Shown here piece after piece: positions 33,708 through 41,645 of a stretch of 64,000 nt of DNA. Positions within the stretch are counted from its first letter, which is position 1; each line of letters opens with the position of its first letter. The translations under genes and the position numbers were made by a program. This DNA is from CAIZGX01 sp044371675 (GTDB lineage: Bacteria; Bacteroidota; Bacteroidia; Flavobacteriales_D; Sanyastnellaceae). The DNA is taken from NCBI GenBank assembly GCA_044371675.1, contig JBILTF010000002.1, positions 8,285-72,284 of the forward strand, in the 5' to 3' direction. The notes under the pieces are model-generated. The model had not been told where the DNA came from. It searched no databases and worked only from the letters and a program-made list of their open reading frames with translations.

Positions 33708-34928
33708 ATGGCTGAAAGAATCTTATTTGTAGATGATGAGCCGGACATGGTAGAGCTGATCACGCAACGACTTAGAAAGCAAGTTCGTGATCATCGATTT
33801 GTATTAGAATTTGCTGGGAATGGCCGAATAGCTCTTGAAAAATTAAAGGAATTTGACGATATCCGTATCATCGTCACAGACATTAATATGCCTGAAATGG
33901 ATGGGTTAACCTTGCTCGCGGAGCTCGGAAAACTAGATAGACCTACTCGCACTTTAGTAGTATCGGCATACGGCGACATGCAAAATATAAGAACGGCAAT
34001 GAACAATGGCGCTTTCGATTTTGTAACCAAACCTATTGATTTTGCCGACCTTGGTCTAACCCTTGATAAGACTATTCACGAAGTTCTGTATTTATTACAA
34101 TCAATAGATACAAAACAGAAACTCCAGGATGAGACCCTTGAGCGAATTAAAGCGCAGGACGAAGCATTGAAACAAGCCGCAGAAAATGCAAAACTCATTA
34201 CTGAACAAAATGTAATTCTCGAAGAAAAAGTATCCGCGCGAACCTTAGAGTTGGCGGAAAAAAACGATATCCTGAATGTCGAACTTCAAAGAAGTGAGGA
34301 ACTGTTGCTTAATATTCTTCCTTACGAGACAGCTCAAGAGCTTAAAACAAATGGAAAGGCGGTGGCCCGATTTTATCCTGAAGTATCAGTAATGTTCACT
34401 GATTTCAAAGGGTTCACTCAGATTGCCGAAAAACTTTCGCCTGAACAATTGGTGCAAGAAATCGACGAGTTTTTTACGGCGTTTGACCTAATCATTGATA
34501 AACACGGAATAGAGAAAATTAAAACCATAGGAGATGCATACATGGCTGCTGGAGGTTTGCCAGCTGTAAATGACACACATGCACTAGATCTTGTAAACGC
34601 GGCTGTGGACATTATTCAGTATATGAATGAGCAAAAGCAAATACGCACTGCAGCTGGTCGTCCTATTTTTGATATTCGTGTAGGAATTCACACTGGGCCT
34701 GTCGTGGCTGGGATTGTAGGACATAAAAAATTCGCTTACGATATTTGGGGCGATGCAGTAAATCTTGCATCTCGAATGGAATCTTCGGGCGAACCCGGAC
34801 AAATAAATATCAGTCAAGCCACATACGACCGAATCAATTCTAACTATTCTTGCGTTTTCAGAGGAGAAATAGAAGCCAAGAACAAAGGAAAAGTCGGAAT
34901 GTATTTCGTTGACATTCCAACAAAGTAA
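33708..34928 (+). CDS. Response regulator with class III adenylate cyclase output
   Basis: This 406-aa protein has a receiver domain (1-125; Asp near 58 in TDINMPEMDG), a helical signalling coiled coil (about 140-200), and a class III nucleotidyl cyclase domain (about 222-400). The metal Asp residues are in MFTDFKGFT (near 231) and KTIGDAYMA (near 276). The adenine-specifying pair is Lys in KIKTIGD and Asp in YDIWGDAVN (near 345), so I predict cAMP rather than cGMP. Phosphorylation by the neighbouring kinase would set cyclase activity. The stop is followed at once by family A and C repeats. Confidence 0.92.
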   Translation: MAERILFVDDEPDMVELITQRLRKQVRDHRFVLEFAGNGRIALEKLKEFDDIRIIVTDINMPEMDGLTLLAELGKLDRPTRTLVVSAYGDMQNIRTAMNNGAFDFVTKPIDFADLGLTLDKTIHEVLYLLQSIDTKQKLQDETLERIKAQDEALKQAAENAKLITEQNVILEEKVSARTLELAEKNDILNVELQRSEELLLNILPYETAQELKTNGKAVARFYPEVSVMFTDFKGFTQIAEKLSPEQLVQEIDEFFTAFDLIIDKHGIEKIKTIGDAYMAAGGLPAVNDTHALDLVNAAVDIIQYMNEQKQIRTAAGRPIFDIRVGIHTGPVVAGIVGHKKFAYDIWGDAVNLASRMESSGEPGQINISQATYDRINSNYSCVFRGEIEAKNKGKVGMYFVDIPTK

Positions 34929-34962
34929 CGAATGCCCTGCGGGCGAATGCCTTTGTAAAAGG
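34929..34962 (+). repeat. Family A micro-hairpins, copy 2a
   Basis: Directly after the TAA of the cyclase gene: CGAATG, palindrome CCCTGCGGG, CGAATG, palindrome CCTTTGTAAAAGG (arms CCTTT/AAAGG, loop GTA). It runs straight into a family C repeat. Confidence 0.7.
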
Positions 34963-34994
34963 TAAGAGAAGTTAAGAAAAGGTAAGAGAGGGGA
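34963..34994 (+). repeat. Family C GA-rich 10-bp repeat, copy 1
   Basis: Units with AAGA every ten bases: AAGAGAAGTT, AAGAAAAGGT, AAGAGAGGGG. The same motif recurs around the four-helix-bundle gene at 57 kb. Confidence 0.7.
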
Positions 34995-35046
34995 TAATGT
35001 ACTTCGTACGAATGCCTGCGGCGAATGCTTCGCGAATGTCTTCGAC
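34995..35046 (+). repeat. Family A micro-hairpin array, copy 2b
   Basis: TAATG, then TACTTCGTA, CGAATG, CCTGCGG, CGAATG, CTTCG, CGAATG, TCTTCGA, C. Every interval is a palindrome with a three-base centre. It ends with the same CGAATG-TCTTCGA-C as the copy at 55776-55851. Confidence 0.7.
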
Positions 35047-35128
35047 TGGTTATCCAATAACACCGTTCCAATTATGAAATAGGAATTACGAAGTAGGAAT
35101 AAATCCGAAGGATTTCCAATAACGTAGT
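35047..35128 (-). repeat. Family B repeat, copy 2 (minus orientation)
   Basis: Read on the minus strand it starts ACTACGTTATTGGAA, holds the palindrome AAATCCTTCGGATTT, then TATTCCTACTTCGTAATTCC, and ends CATAATTGGAACGGTGTT, plus a GGTTAT-CCA-ATAAC-ACC hairpin. Start and end match the family B copy at 55172-55290. Confidence 0.65.
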
Positions 35129-35131
35129 TCA

Positions 35132-35145
35132 TTGACATTTATCAT
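35132..35145 (+). promoter_or_regulatory. Possible FNR/CRP-family binding site ahead of the cbb3 locus
   Basis: TTGACATTTATCAT fits TTGAT-N4-ATCAA at eight of ten positions. It lies about 70 bases before the first gene of the cbb3 oxidase locus, where oxygen- or cAMP-responsive control is expected. Weak on its own but well placed. Confidence 0.4.
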
Positions 35146-35214
35146 AACCTCAATTGAGCGCACTCATTTCCATTTAACAAGGATTATCGGAATTTCGTGC
35201 TTTGAATAAAGAGC

Positions 35215-35553
35215 ATGATCGTTAATCCCAATACTACCGTGAATGAACTGATGTGCCAGTTCGCTGAGCACTTTCCTTTTCTACGCTTAGCGTTTTATGA
35301 AGGAAGTGGTTCGAAAAAACGTGTGGCAACAGAAAACGACTTCGCTCTGAAAAATAGAAAAAAAAGTGTTGAAGTAATTTTCGAAAGATCAACCAAAGTC
35401 CGAGATTTCATTGATGAATTAGAGAAATCACTCGGTTGGAAAGTACAAATACTTCGAAGCAGCGGAAAACTCTACATTGAAACTTCGGTTACTGATCAAT
35501 GGACCCTCGATAGACAAAACCAAGAGGGAGCTGAACTTTCAAGCAACTTGTAA
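35215..35553 (+). CDS. Uncharacterised 112-aa protein upstream of ccoI
   Basis: A soluble-looking protein with no signal peptide or membrane span, starting MIVNPNTTVNELMCQFAEHF and containing FLRLAFYEGSGSKKR, an FIDELEKSLGWKVQI segment and a polar C-terminus. I do not recognise a named family. It stops two bases before ccoI, so it is almost certainly cotranscribed with the oxidase maturation genes; a role in copper handling, regulation or assembly is only suggested by that position. The FNR-like site upstream would control it as the first gene. Confidence 0.75.
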   Translation: MIVNPNTTVNELMCQFAEHFPFLRLAFYEGSGSKKRVATENDFALKNRKKSVEVIFERSTKVRDFIDELEKSLGWKVQILRSSGKLYIETSVTDQWTLDRQNQEGAELSSNL

Positions 35554-35555
35554 CC

Positions 35556-37904
35556 ATGGCTGCCCTCTGCTTCCACTGCGGCGAAGCCTGCGACAAAGAG
35601 CGCATTGTTCATCTTGAAAAAAACTATTGCTGCAACGGATGCCTTCAAGCAAGAATGCTCATAGACAATTCCATTCTGTGCGCACCCGATGACGAAAACT
35701 TCGCTCCCGAAATAAACAACAAACGCAATTGGGAAGAACTCGACATTCCCACCATTGCAAAACGATTCATCATCTACGAAGATGCAGATGTCAAACACGT
35801 GCGCTTCACCCTTTCCAACATCCATTGCGCTTCCTGTGTCTATGTGCTGGAACACCTATACAAACTGGAACCGGGCATCTTAAAGACCGAGGTGCACTTC
35901 GCTGAAAAAATCATTCGCATGGTTATTCGCAAAGAGGTGCCCCTTTCGAAAGTAGCGCGTCAACTGGCTCTTGTAGGATACGCGCCCGACATTGAGTCGG
36001 TAGAATCTACTTCTTCCGAAACGGAAAAATCGCGCAAATTCAGATTACGCGCATTGGTCATAGCCGGATTCTGCTTCGCGAACATTATGCTCTTCAGCAT
36101 ACCGGAATACATGGACCTTGAACTGAAAAACGATCCGAACTTCGTTTACTTCTTTCGAACCATCAATGTAATTCTTTCCCTACCCGTCTTCTTCTACAGC
36201 AGCCTTGAATTTTATCGCGGTGCCCTAACCGGCATTCGAAATAAATTCATGCACATCGATTTCCCTTTGGTGATAAGCCTTTGCGTAGCGTATTCAAGAA
36301 GTCTTTATGACGTGTTCTCGAATACTGGCTCCGGATATTTCGATTCGTATTCAGGCATAGTGTTCTTCATGCTTATTGGACGCCATTTTCAAGATCTTCG
36401 AACCGATAAATTGGGATTCTCGAAATCGTTCAAGAGCTACTTCCCTATTGTTATTTCAACCAAAAGAGGAAACGCCTTCCAAAACATTCCGCTTGCCGAA
36501 GTGCAAGAACAAGACGAAATTGAAATTCACAACCAGGAAGTCATTCCTGCCGACGGTATCTTATTGAACGAGGAAGCCGAACTTGATTACGCCTTCGTAA
36601 CCGGAGAGTCTGATCATAAGTCCATTCTTCGCGGAGCCACTGTTTATGCCGGCGCGCGCAATTGCAGCGGTAGCATTTGCATTCGGGTAGAAAAGGTAAT
36701 GGAAGACAGTCACCTCGGTTTGCTGTGGAACAAAGAAGCGCGCAAAGAAGAAAACGCCGAACGACAAAGCTTCACGCATGTAGTGGCGAAATGGTTTACG
36801 CTGTTCCTCTTGGTTATGTCGTTCGGAGCATTTCTTATTCTCTATCCTTCCGACCCGAACAATGCCTTCCGCGCCTTAACCACTGCGCTCATTGTTGCTT
36901 GTCCTTGCGCGCTGTTGCTCTCGCATACGTTCACCACAGGAACAGCATTGCGACTTTTGGCGCAAGGGAAATTATTGTTCAAGAATAGTTTCGTACTCGA
37001 TAAGCTCGCCACCGTGCAGGCCTTCTATTTCGATAAAACAGGCACTGTTACCGATACGCATCATGTTAACGTAAAGTACACGGGCGAAGCCCTTCAAGCC
37101 GAAGAAAAAAATGCATTCGGAGAATTGCTTGCCTCTTCCCTTCACCCCATTAGTCAATCGTTGTTGAAGGAATTTCCACGTAACGAACATTGCATCCTTT
37201 CCGAATTTGAAGAGACTCCGGGCATGGGTACTTCCGGAAAAGTAAACGGTATTTTTTTCGAATTGAAAAAAAGTAGCGATGTGCCAGGAACCGCTCTTTG
37301 GATCAATGGAAAATGGCGTGGCGTCTTCCACCTAGAATTTGAAATTCGAAGTGGAATGAAGGATATGCTTCAACAAATAATAAAAGGAAACAAATTGGGA
37401 TTGCTTTCCGGAGATAGCAATGCCGACGATATGCGCATGCGCAAACTCTTTCCTTTTGGAAGCGAGTTGGTCTACAAACTTAGCCCCATTGACAAAGCCA
37501 ACGGCATTGCTAAAATGGAAGAGACCACTCGCTGCGCTTACGTAGGCGATGGATTGAACGACACCGGTGCGCTTCAAGAAGCAAGCGTGGGAATTTCCGT
37601 GAGCGATGCGCATCAGCGATTTACGCCTGCTGCCGATGTTTTAATTCCTGGAGAACTGCTTCAACACTTACCAGCAATAGTTAGCTATGCCAAAGCGTGC
37701 AGAAGAATTGTGTTTTTCAGTTTCGGACTTTCATTGCTTTACAATGTTATTGGATTGTCTTATGCCCTAACGGGAAACCTCTCTCCGCTTGTGGCCGCGG
37801 TGCTTATGCCTGTTAGCACTTTCACGATAATACTGTTCACGACTTCTGCCACACGACGCGCTTACAACAGGATTTTGCTTGACAAAAATCATAAGCGCGT
37901 TTGA
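35556..37904 (+). CDS. ccoI: Copper-translocating P1B-type ATPase for cbb3 oxidase (CcoI/FixI)
   Basis: This 782-aa protein starts with a Cys-rich metal-binding segment (CFHCGEAC and CCNGC, 5-29), then an HMA-like domain with CASC (91-94), eight spans, the TGES-like VTGESD phosphatase loop, the CPC metal motif (448-450) in IVACPCALLL, the phosphorylated Asp in DKTGT (about 493) and the GDGLNDTGAL hinge. FixI/CcoI supplies copper for the CuB centre of cbb3 oxidase. The Cys-rich N-terminus and the neighbours ccoS and ccoNO fix the assignment over a general CopA. Confidence 0.93.
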   Translation: MAALCFHCGEACDKERIVHLEKNYCCNGCLQARMLIDNSILCAPDDENFAPEINNKRNWEELDIPTIAKRFIIYEDADVKHVRFTLSNIHCASCVYVLEHLYKLEPGILKTEVHFAEKIIRMVIRKEVPLSKVARQLALVGYAPDIESVESTSSETEKSRKFRLRALVIAGFCFANIMLFSIPEYMDLELKNDPNFVYFFRTINVILSLPVFFYSSLEFYRGALTGIRNKFMHIDFPLVISLCVAYSRSLYDVFSNTGSGYFDSYSGIVFFMLIGRHFQDLRTDKLGFSKSFKSYFPIVISTKRGNAFQNIPLAEVQEQDEIEIHNQEVIPADGILLNEEAELDYAFVTGESDHKSILRGATVYAGARNCSGSICIRVEKVMEDSHLGLLWNKEARKEENAERQSFTHVVAKWFTLFLLVMSFGAFLILYPSDPNNAFRALTTALIVACPCALLLSHTFTTGTALRLLAQGKLLFKNSFVLDKLATVQAFYFDKTGTVTDTHHVNVKYTGEALQAEEKNAFGELLASSLHPISQSLLKEFPRNEHCILSEFEETPGMGTSGKVNGIFFELKKSSDVPGTALWINGKWRGVFHLEFEIRSGMKDMLQQIIKGNKLGLLSGDSNADDMRMRKLFPFGSELVYKLSPIDKANGIAKMEETTRCAYVGDGLNDTGALQEASVGISVSDAHQRFTPAADVLIPGELLQHLPAIVSYAKACRRIVFFSFGLSLLYNVIGLSYALTGNLSPLVAAVLMPVSTFTIILFTTSATRRAYNRILLDKNHKRV

Positions 37905-37967
37905 CGCACCTCATAACTCGAAAAGAGTCGTAGAAATATTTTTGAAGTCGAGGAAAATAGCCAAATC

Positions 37968-38150
37968 ATGAGTGTTATTTATTTACTTATCGGAATCAGT
38001 TTACCGCTTGCAATGGGCTTTCTAATTGTGTTTTTGCGTAACGCAAAACAGGGACAGTTCGATGATCTTGAAACACCGGCTATGCGCATCTTATTCGAAG
38101 AAAAACCAAAATCACAAACCGAAATAACTACCGAAGAACAGCCCAAATGA
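37968..38150 (+). CDS. ccoS: cbb3 oxidase assembly protein CcoS
   Basis: This 60-aa protein has one N-terminal span (SVIYLLIGISLPLAMGFLIV) followed by a short charged tail with the CcoS-type segment NAKQGQFDDLETPAMRILFE. CcoS is needed for cofactor insertion into cbb3 oxidase. Its last codons overlap the start of ccoNO by four bases. Confidence 0.92.
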   Translation: MSVIYLLIGISLPLAMGFLIVFLRNAKQGQFDDLETPAMRILFEEKPKSQTEITTEEQPK

Positions 38151-40294
38151 ACACGGAAACTTTTTACTACGACAACAAAATTGTAAAGCAATTTGCCATT
38201 GCCACTGCCATGTGGGGACTGGTTGGAATGTTGGTGGGATTAACCATTGCGTTGCAAATGGTTTGGCCATTTTTGAATTTTAATATCCCACAAACCACCT
38301 TCGGACGTTTGCGTCCGCTTCACACCAATGCAATCATTTTTGCATTCGTTGGAAATGGAATTTTCATGGGCGTGTACTATTCGTTACAGCGTTTAACGAA
38401 AGCGCGCATGTTCAGCGACTTGTTAAGTAAGATTCACTTTTGGGGATGGCAGTTGATTATTGTGTTGGCCGCATTGTCATTGGTAATGGGCTATACAACG
38501 GGTAAAGAATACGCAGAGTTGGAATGGCCACTTGATATATTAATCACTTTAATATGGGTCATCTTCGGGGTGAACATGTTCGGTACTTTAATCAAACGTC
38601 GCGAAAGACACTTGTACGTAGCCATCTGGTTCTTCATTGGAACATGGGTTACAGTTGCTATGCTTCACATTGTGAATAGCATTGAACTTCCTGTTTCATT
38701 CACGAAAAGTTACTCGTATTACGCAGGAGTTCAAGACGCGCTGGTGCAATGGTGGTATGGACACAATGCGGTTGCATTCTTCTTAACCACTCCATACTTA
38801 GGTTTGATGTACTATTTCATTCCGAAGGCGGCTAACCGTCCGGTGTATTCATACAGACTTTCCATTATTCACTTCTGGGCCTTGATCTTCATATACATCT
38901 GGGCTGGTCCTCACCACTTGTTGTACACTTCGCTTCCAGATTGGGCGCAAAGTATGGGAACCGTGTTCAGCATAATGCTTATTGCTCCGTCTTGGGGTGG
39001 AATGATTAACGGATTGCTTACGCTTCGTGGTGCTTGGGATCGTGTTCGTGAAAGCGCAGTGTTGAAGTTCATGGTGGTTGCCATTACTGCTTACGGTATG
39101 GCCACTTTCGAAGGGCCTATGCTTTCGTTGAAAAACGTTAACGCCATTTCTCACTTTACAGACTGGACCATTGCACACGTGCACGTAGGTGCTTTAGGAT
39201 GGAACGGATTCTTAACCTTCGGTGTGTTGTATTGGATAATTCCACGCATGTGGCAAACAGATCTTTACTCGAAGAAATGGGCAAATTGGCACTTCTGGAT
39301 TGGAACTCTGGGTATTTTATTGTACGCCATTCCTATGTATTGGGCGGGTTGGATGCAGAGTAGCATGTGGAATGAATTCACTCCAGAAGGACAATTGCAA
39401 TATCAATTTTTGGAAACGGTTCAAACCATGCGTCCGTTTTACATGGCTCGTTCATTAGGAGGATTGCTCTATTTAATTGGTGCAATTATCATGGTGGTGA
39501 ACTTGGTGAAAACAGCGAAGCAAGGCGTGTTCTTGGCTCAAGAAAAAGCCGAAGCTGCTCCACTTGAAAAAGTACGCATCACTGGAAACGAACACTGGCA
39601 CCGCGTTATTGAAAGAAGACCGCTTCAAATGTTGGTATTCGCGTTAGTGCTTGTGGCCATTGGAGGTGTTATTGAAATGATTCCAACCTTCTTGGTGAAA
39701 GAAAACATTCCAACTATAGCTGCTGTGAAGCCCTATACACCGCTTGAATTGGAAGGCCGCGACATTTACATTCGTGAAGGATGTTACACGTGTCACTCGC
39801 AAATGATTCGTCCGTTCCGCTCTGAAACAGCGCGCTACGGAGACTATTCAAAAGCAGGTGAGTTCGTTTATGATCATCCGTTCCAATGGGGATCGAAGCG
39901 CACCGGTCCAGACTTGGCGCGTGAAGGAACTGGAAGCTTGAAGCGAATGGACAGCTGGCACTACAACCACATGATGGATCCTGCTTCTATCTCTACCGGA
40001 TCTATAATGCCTCGCTACCCTTGGTTGTTCGAAGACAAAATTGACTTCGAAGAGATAACCAATAAGATGGAAGCCATGCAAACCTTGGGTGTGCCTTATA
40101 CCGATGCAGACATTGCTGCAGGTGCCGACAGTGCAAGAAGACAAGCACAACAAATAACAAACGGATTAATGCTCGAGTTCAATCAAAACCAATTGCTTAC
40201 TAGCGACGAAGGACTTCAACCCGATCATGAAATCTTAGCGCTCATTGCCTATTTGCAACGCTTAGGAAGAGACGCAGCACCTGTTCAACAATAA
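38147..40294 (+). CDS. ccoNO: Fused cbb3 oxidase subunits I and II (CcoNO)
   Basis: This 715-aa protein joins the twelve-span haem-copper subunit CcoN (about 1-480, with His-rich WWYGHNAVAFFL and WAGPHHLLYT segments for haem b, haem b3 and CuB) to the CcoO cytochrome c domain (from about 500), whose haem site is CYTCH (about 546-550) followed by SQMIRPFRSE. It reduces oxygen at the inner membrane with high affinity. The one-chain fusion is common in Bacteroidota and rare elsewhere. Confidence 0.96.
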   Translation: MNTETFYYDNKIVKQFAIATAMWGLVGMLVGLTIALQMVWPFLNFNIPQTTFGRLRPLHTNAIIFAFVGNGIFMGVYYSLQRLTKARMFSDLLSKIHFWGWQLIIVLAALSLVMGYTTGKEYAELEWPLDILITLIWVIFGVNMFGTLIKRRERHLYVAIWFFIGTWVTVAMLHIVNSIELPVSFTKSYSYYAGVQDALVQWWYGHNAVAFFLTTPYLGLMYYFIPKAANRPVYSYRLSIIHFWALIFIYIWAGPHHLLYTSLPDWAQSMGTVFSIMLIAPSWGGMINGLLTLRGAWDRVRESAVLKFMVVAITAYGMATFEGPMLSLKNVNAISHFTDWTIAHVHVGALGWNGFLTFGVLYWIIPRMWQTDLYSKKWANWHFWIGTLGILLYAIPMYWAGWMQSSMWNEFTPEGQLQYQFLETVQTMRPFYMARSLGGLLYLIGAIIMVVNLVKTAKQGVFLAQEKAEAAPLEKVRITGNEHWHRVIERRPLQMLVFALVLVAIGGVIEMIPTFLVKENIPTIAAVKPYTPLELEGRDIYIREGCYTCHSQMIRPFRSETARYGDYSKAGEFVYDHPFQWGSKRTGPDLAREGTGSLKRMDSWHYNHMMDPASISTGSIMPRYPWLFEDKIDFEEITNKMEAMQTLGVPYTDADIAAGADSARRQAQQITNGLMLEFNQNQLLTSDEGLQPDHEILALIAYLQRLGRDAAPVQQ

Positions 40295-40306
40295 AACTGA
40301 AGCAAG

Positions 40307-40468
40307 ATGAAATTTATAAACTACCTCGAATCCATTACCGACGTAAGTATCTATCCGCTTACTTCCCTGTTCATTTTCGTAATCTTCTTCGCAGGCGTTT
40401 TATACCGCGTGCTTCGTGAAAGCAAAGCAAGTATTGAAGAACAAAAAAACATTCCATTCGATCTGTAA
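40307..40468 (+). CDS. ccoQ: CcoQ-like small cbb3 oxidase subunit
   Basis: A 53-aa reading frame starting MKFINYLESITDVSIYPL, with one span (about 18-35, LTSLFIFVIFFAGVLYRV) and a charged tail ending NIPFDL. It lies 12 bases after ccoNO and four bases before ccoP, the standard place of ccoQ, and has the size and single-span layout of CcoQ/FixQ. Sequence match is weak, as usual for this subunit; the call rests on position and shape. Confidence 0.85.
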   Translation: MKFINYLESITDVSIYPLTSLFIFVIFFAGVLYRVLRESKASIEEQKNIPFDL

Positions 40469-40472
40469 AGCC

Positions 40473-41645
40473 ATGAAAAAAGCTACAACCACATTGGGAA
40501 TTCTGTTGCTTGCAGGAACACAAGCATTCGCCCAAACTTCAACCACAGCAGCGAATGTCATTAATACGACACCCGTAGCTGTGAGCAATTATTCACCCTA
40601 CCAAGACCCCATTTTTTACGGTCTCATCTTGGTAGCAACCATGCTCTTGATTTATATTCTTCAACTACAGGGTGTTTTGAAAGCCCTAGCAAATAAGGCG
40701 AAGAGAGACAAGCAAAAACAAGCGCGTCAATGGCCGACGACCATTTTAATTATTCTCATATACTTTGGATATTCAAATTCTGCCTCTGCGGCAACTGGAG
40801 ATCAAATGTTGAAATTCCTTCACGACGGATTTGGAAATACACCGTTCAATGCCATGTTCACGCTTATAGCAATTGAACTGTGCGTAGTGCTTTACTACAA
40901 TCGAATGATTAAGTATTTAACTACTGATTTTGTTGGATTGAAGGAAGGAGCGCCAGAGGCCCAACCTGAGCGTGTAAGACCTTCGTTCTGGATCAAGTTC
41001 CATCAGTCTGTTGAAATTAAAGACGAAGCCGCTATTCTTACAGACCATGACTACGATGGCATTCGCGAGTTAGACAATGCATTGCCCCCTTGGTGGAAGT
41101 ATGGATTCTATTTAACCATTGTCTGGGGATTGGGTTACATGGTTTATTACCATGCGGGTGGAAATGGACCATCTTCCCTTCAAGAATATCAAACGGAATT
41201 AGCAGATGCTGAAAAGCAGATGGAAGAGTATCGCTTGAACGCGAAGAACCTTGTAGACGAAACCAGTGTCGCGCTATTAACCGGATCAGAAGACTTGAAA
41301 GTGGGCTCTGCCCTTTTCGCTTCGAACTGCGTAAGCTGTCACGGTGCAAACGCTGAAGGGAAAATTGGTCCTAACCTCACCGATCAATACTGGAAGCACG
41401 GCGGCGACATAAAAAACCTTTTCAAAACAGTAAAAATTGGAGTGGCTGGAACAGGAATGAAATCTTGGAAGAATGATCTATCGGCTATGCAAATGGCGCA
41501 AGTAACCAGTTACATTCTCTCTTTACAAGGAACCAATCCTGCCAATCCGAAAGCGCCTGAAGGTCCTTTGTATACTCCCCTTGCAGATAGCACGGTTGCT
41601 GTTGCTAATGTTTTACCCGATAGCACTGCCACCGCGAAAAAATGA
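40473..41645 (+). CDS. ccoP: cbb3 oxidase subunit III (CcoP), single c-type haem
   Basis: This 390-aa protein starts at the ATG at 40473 (MKKATTTLGILLL), four bases after the ccoQ-like stop; an upstream ATG at 40416 is inside ccoQ. It has an N-terminal span or signal (1-20) and further spans (about 45-65, 90-110, 120-140 and 210-230), the FixP N-terminal region around ELDNALPPWWKYGFY, then one cytochrome c domain with CVSCH (about 286-290) and the ligand Met in GTGMKSW. Only one CxxCH is present, whereas proteobacterial CcoP has two. It overlaps ccoG by four bases. Confidence 0.92.
   Translation: MKKATTTLGILLLAGTQAFAQTSTTAANVINTTPVAVSNYSPYQDPIFYGLILVATMLLIYILQLQGVLKALANKAKRDKQKQARQWPTTILIILIYFGYSNSASAATGDQMLKFLHDGFGNTPFNAMFTLIAIELCVVLYYNRMIKYLTTDFVGLKEGAPEAQPERVRPSFWIKFHQSVEIKDEAAILTDHDYDGIRELDNALPPWWKYGFYLTIVWGLGYMVYYHAGGNGPSSLQEYQTELADAEKQMEEYRLNAKNLVDETSVALLTGSEDLKVGSALFASNCVSCHGANAEGKIGPNLTDQYWKHGGDIKNLFKTVKIGVAGTGMKSWKNDLSAMQMAQVTSYILSLQGTNPANPKAPEGPLYTPLADSTVAVANVLPDSTATAKK

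Noticed and set aside
35047..35128. Family B copy 2 as part of the promoter of the cbb3 locus
   Set aside because: It ends before the FNR-like site and its sequence is explained by the repeat; a regulatory effect is possible but nothing in the sequence shows it.
34584..35138. A 184-codon minus-strand frame over the end of the cyclase gene and the repeat gap
   Set aside because: It covers a real gene in antisense and then repeat DNA; codon use and content are unlike a protein and no promoter or start signal is seen.
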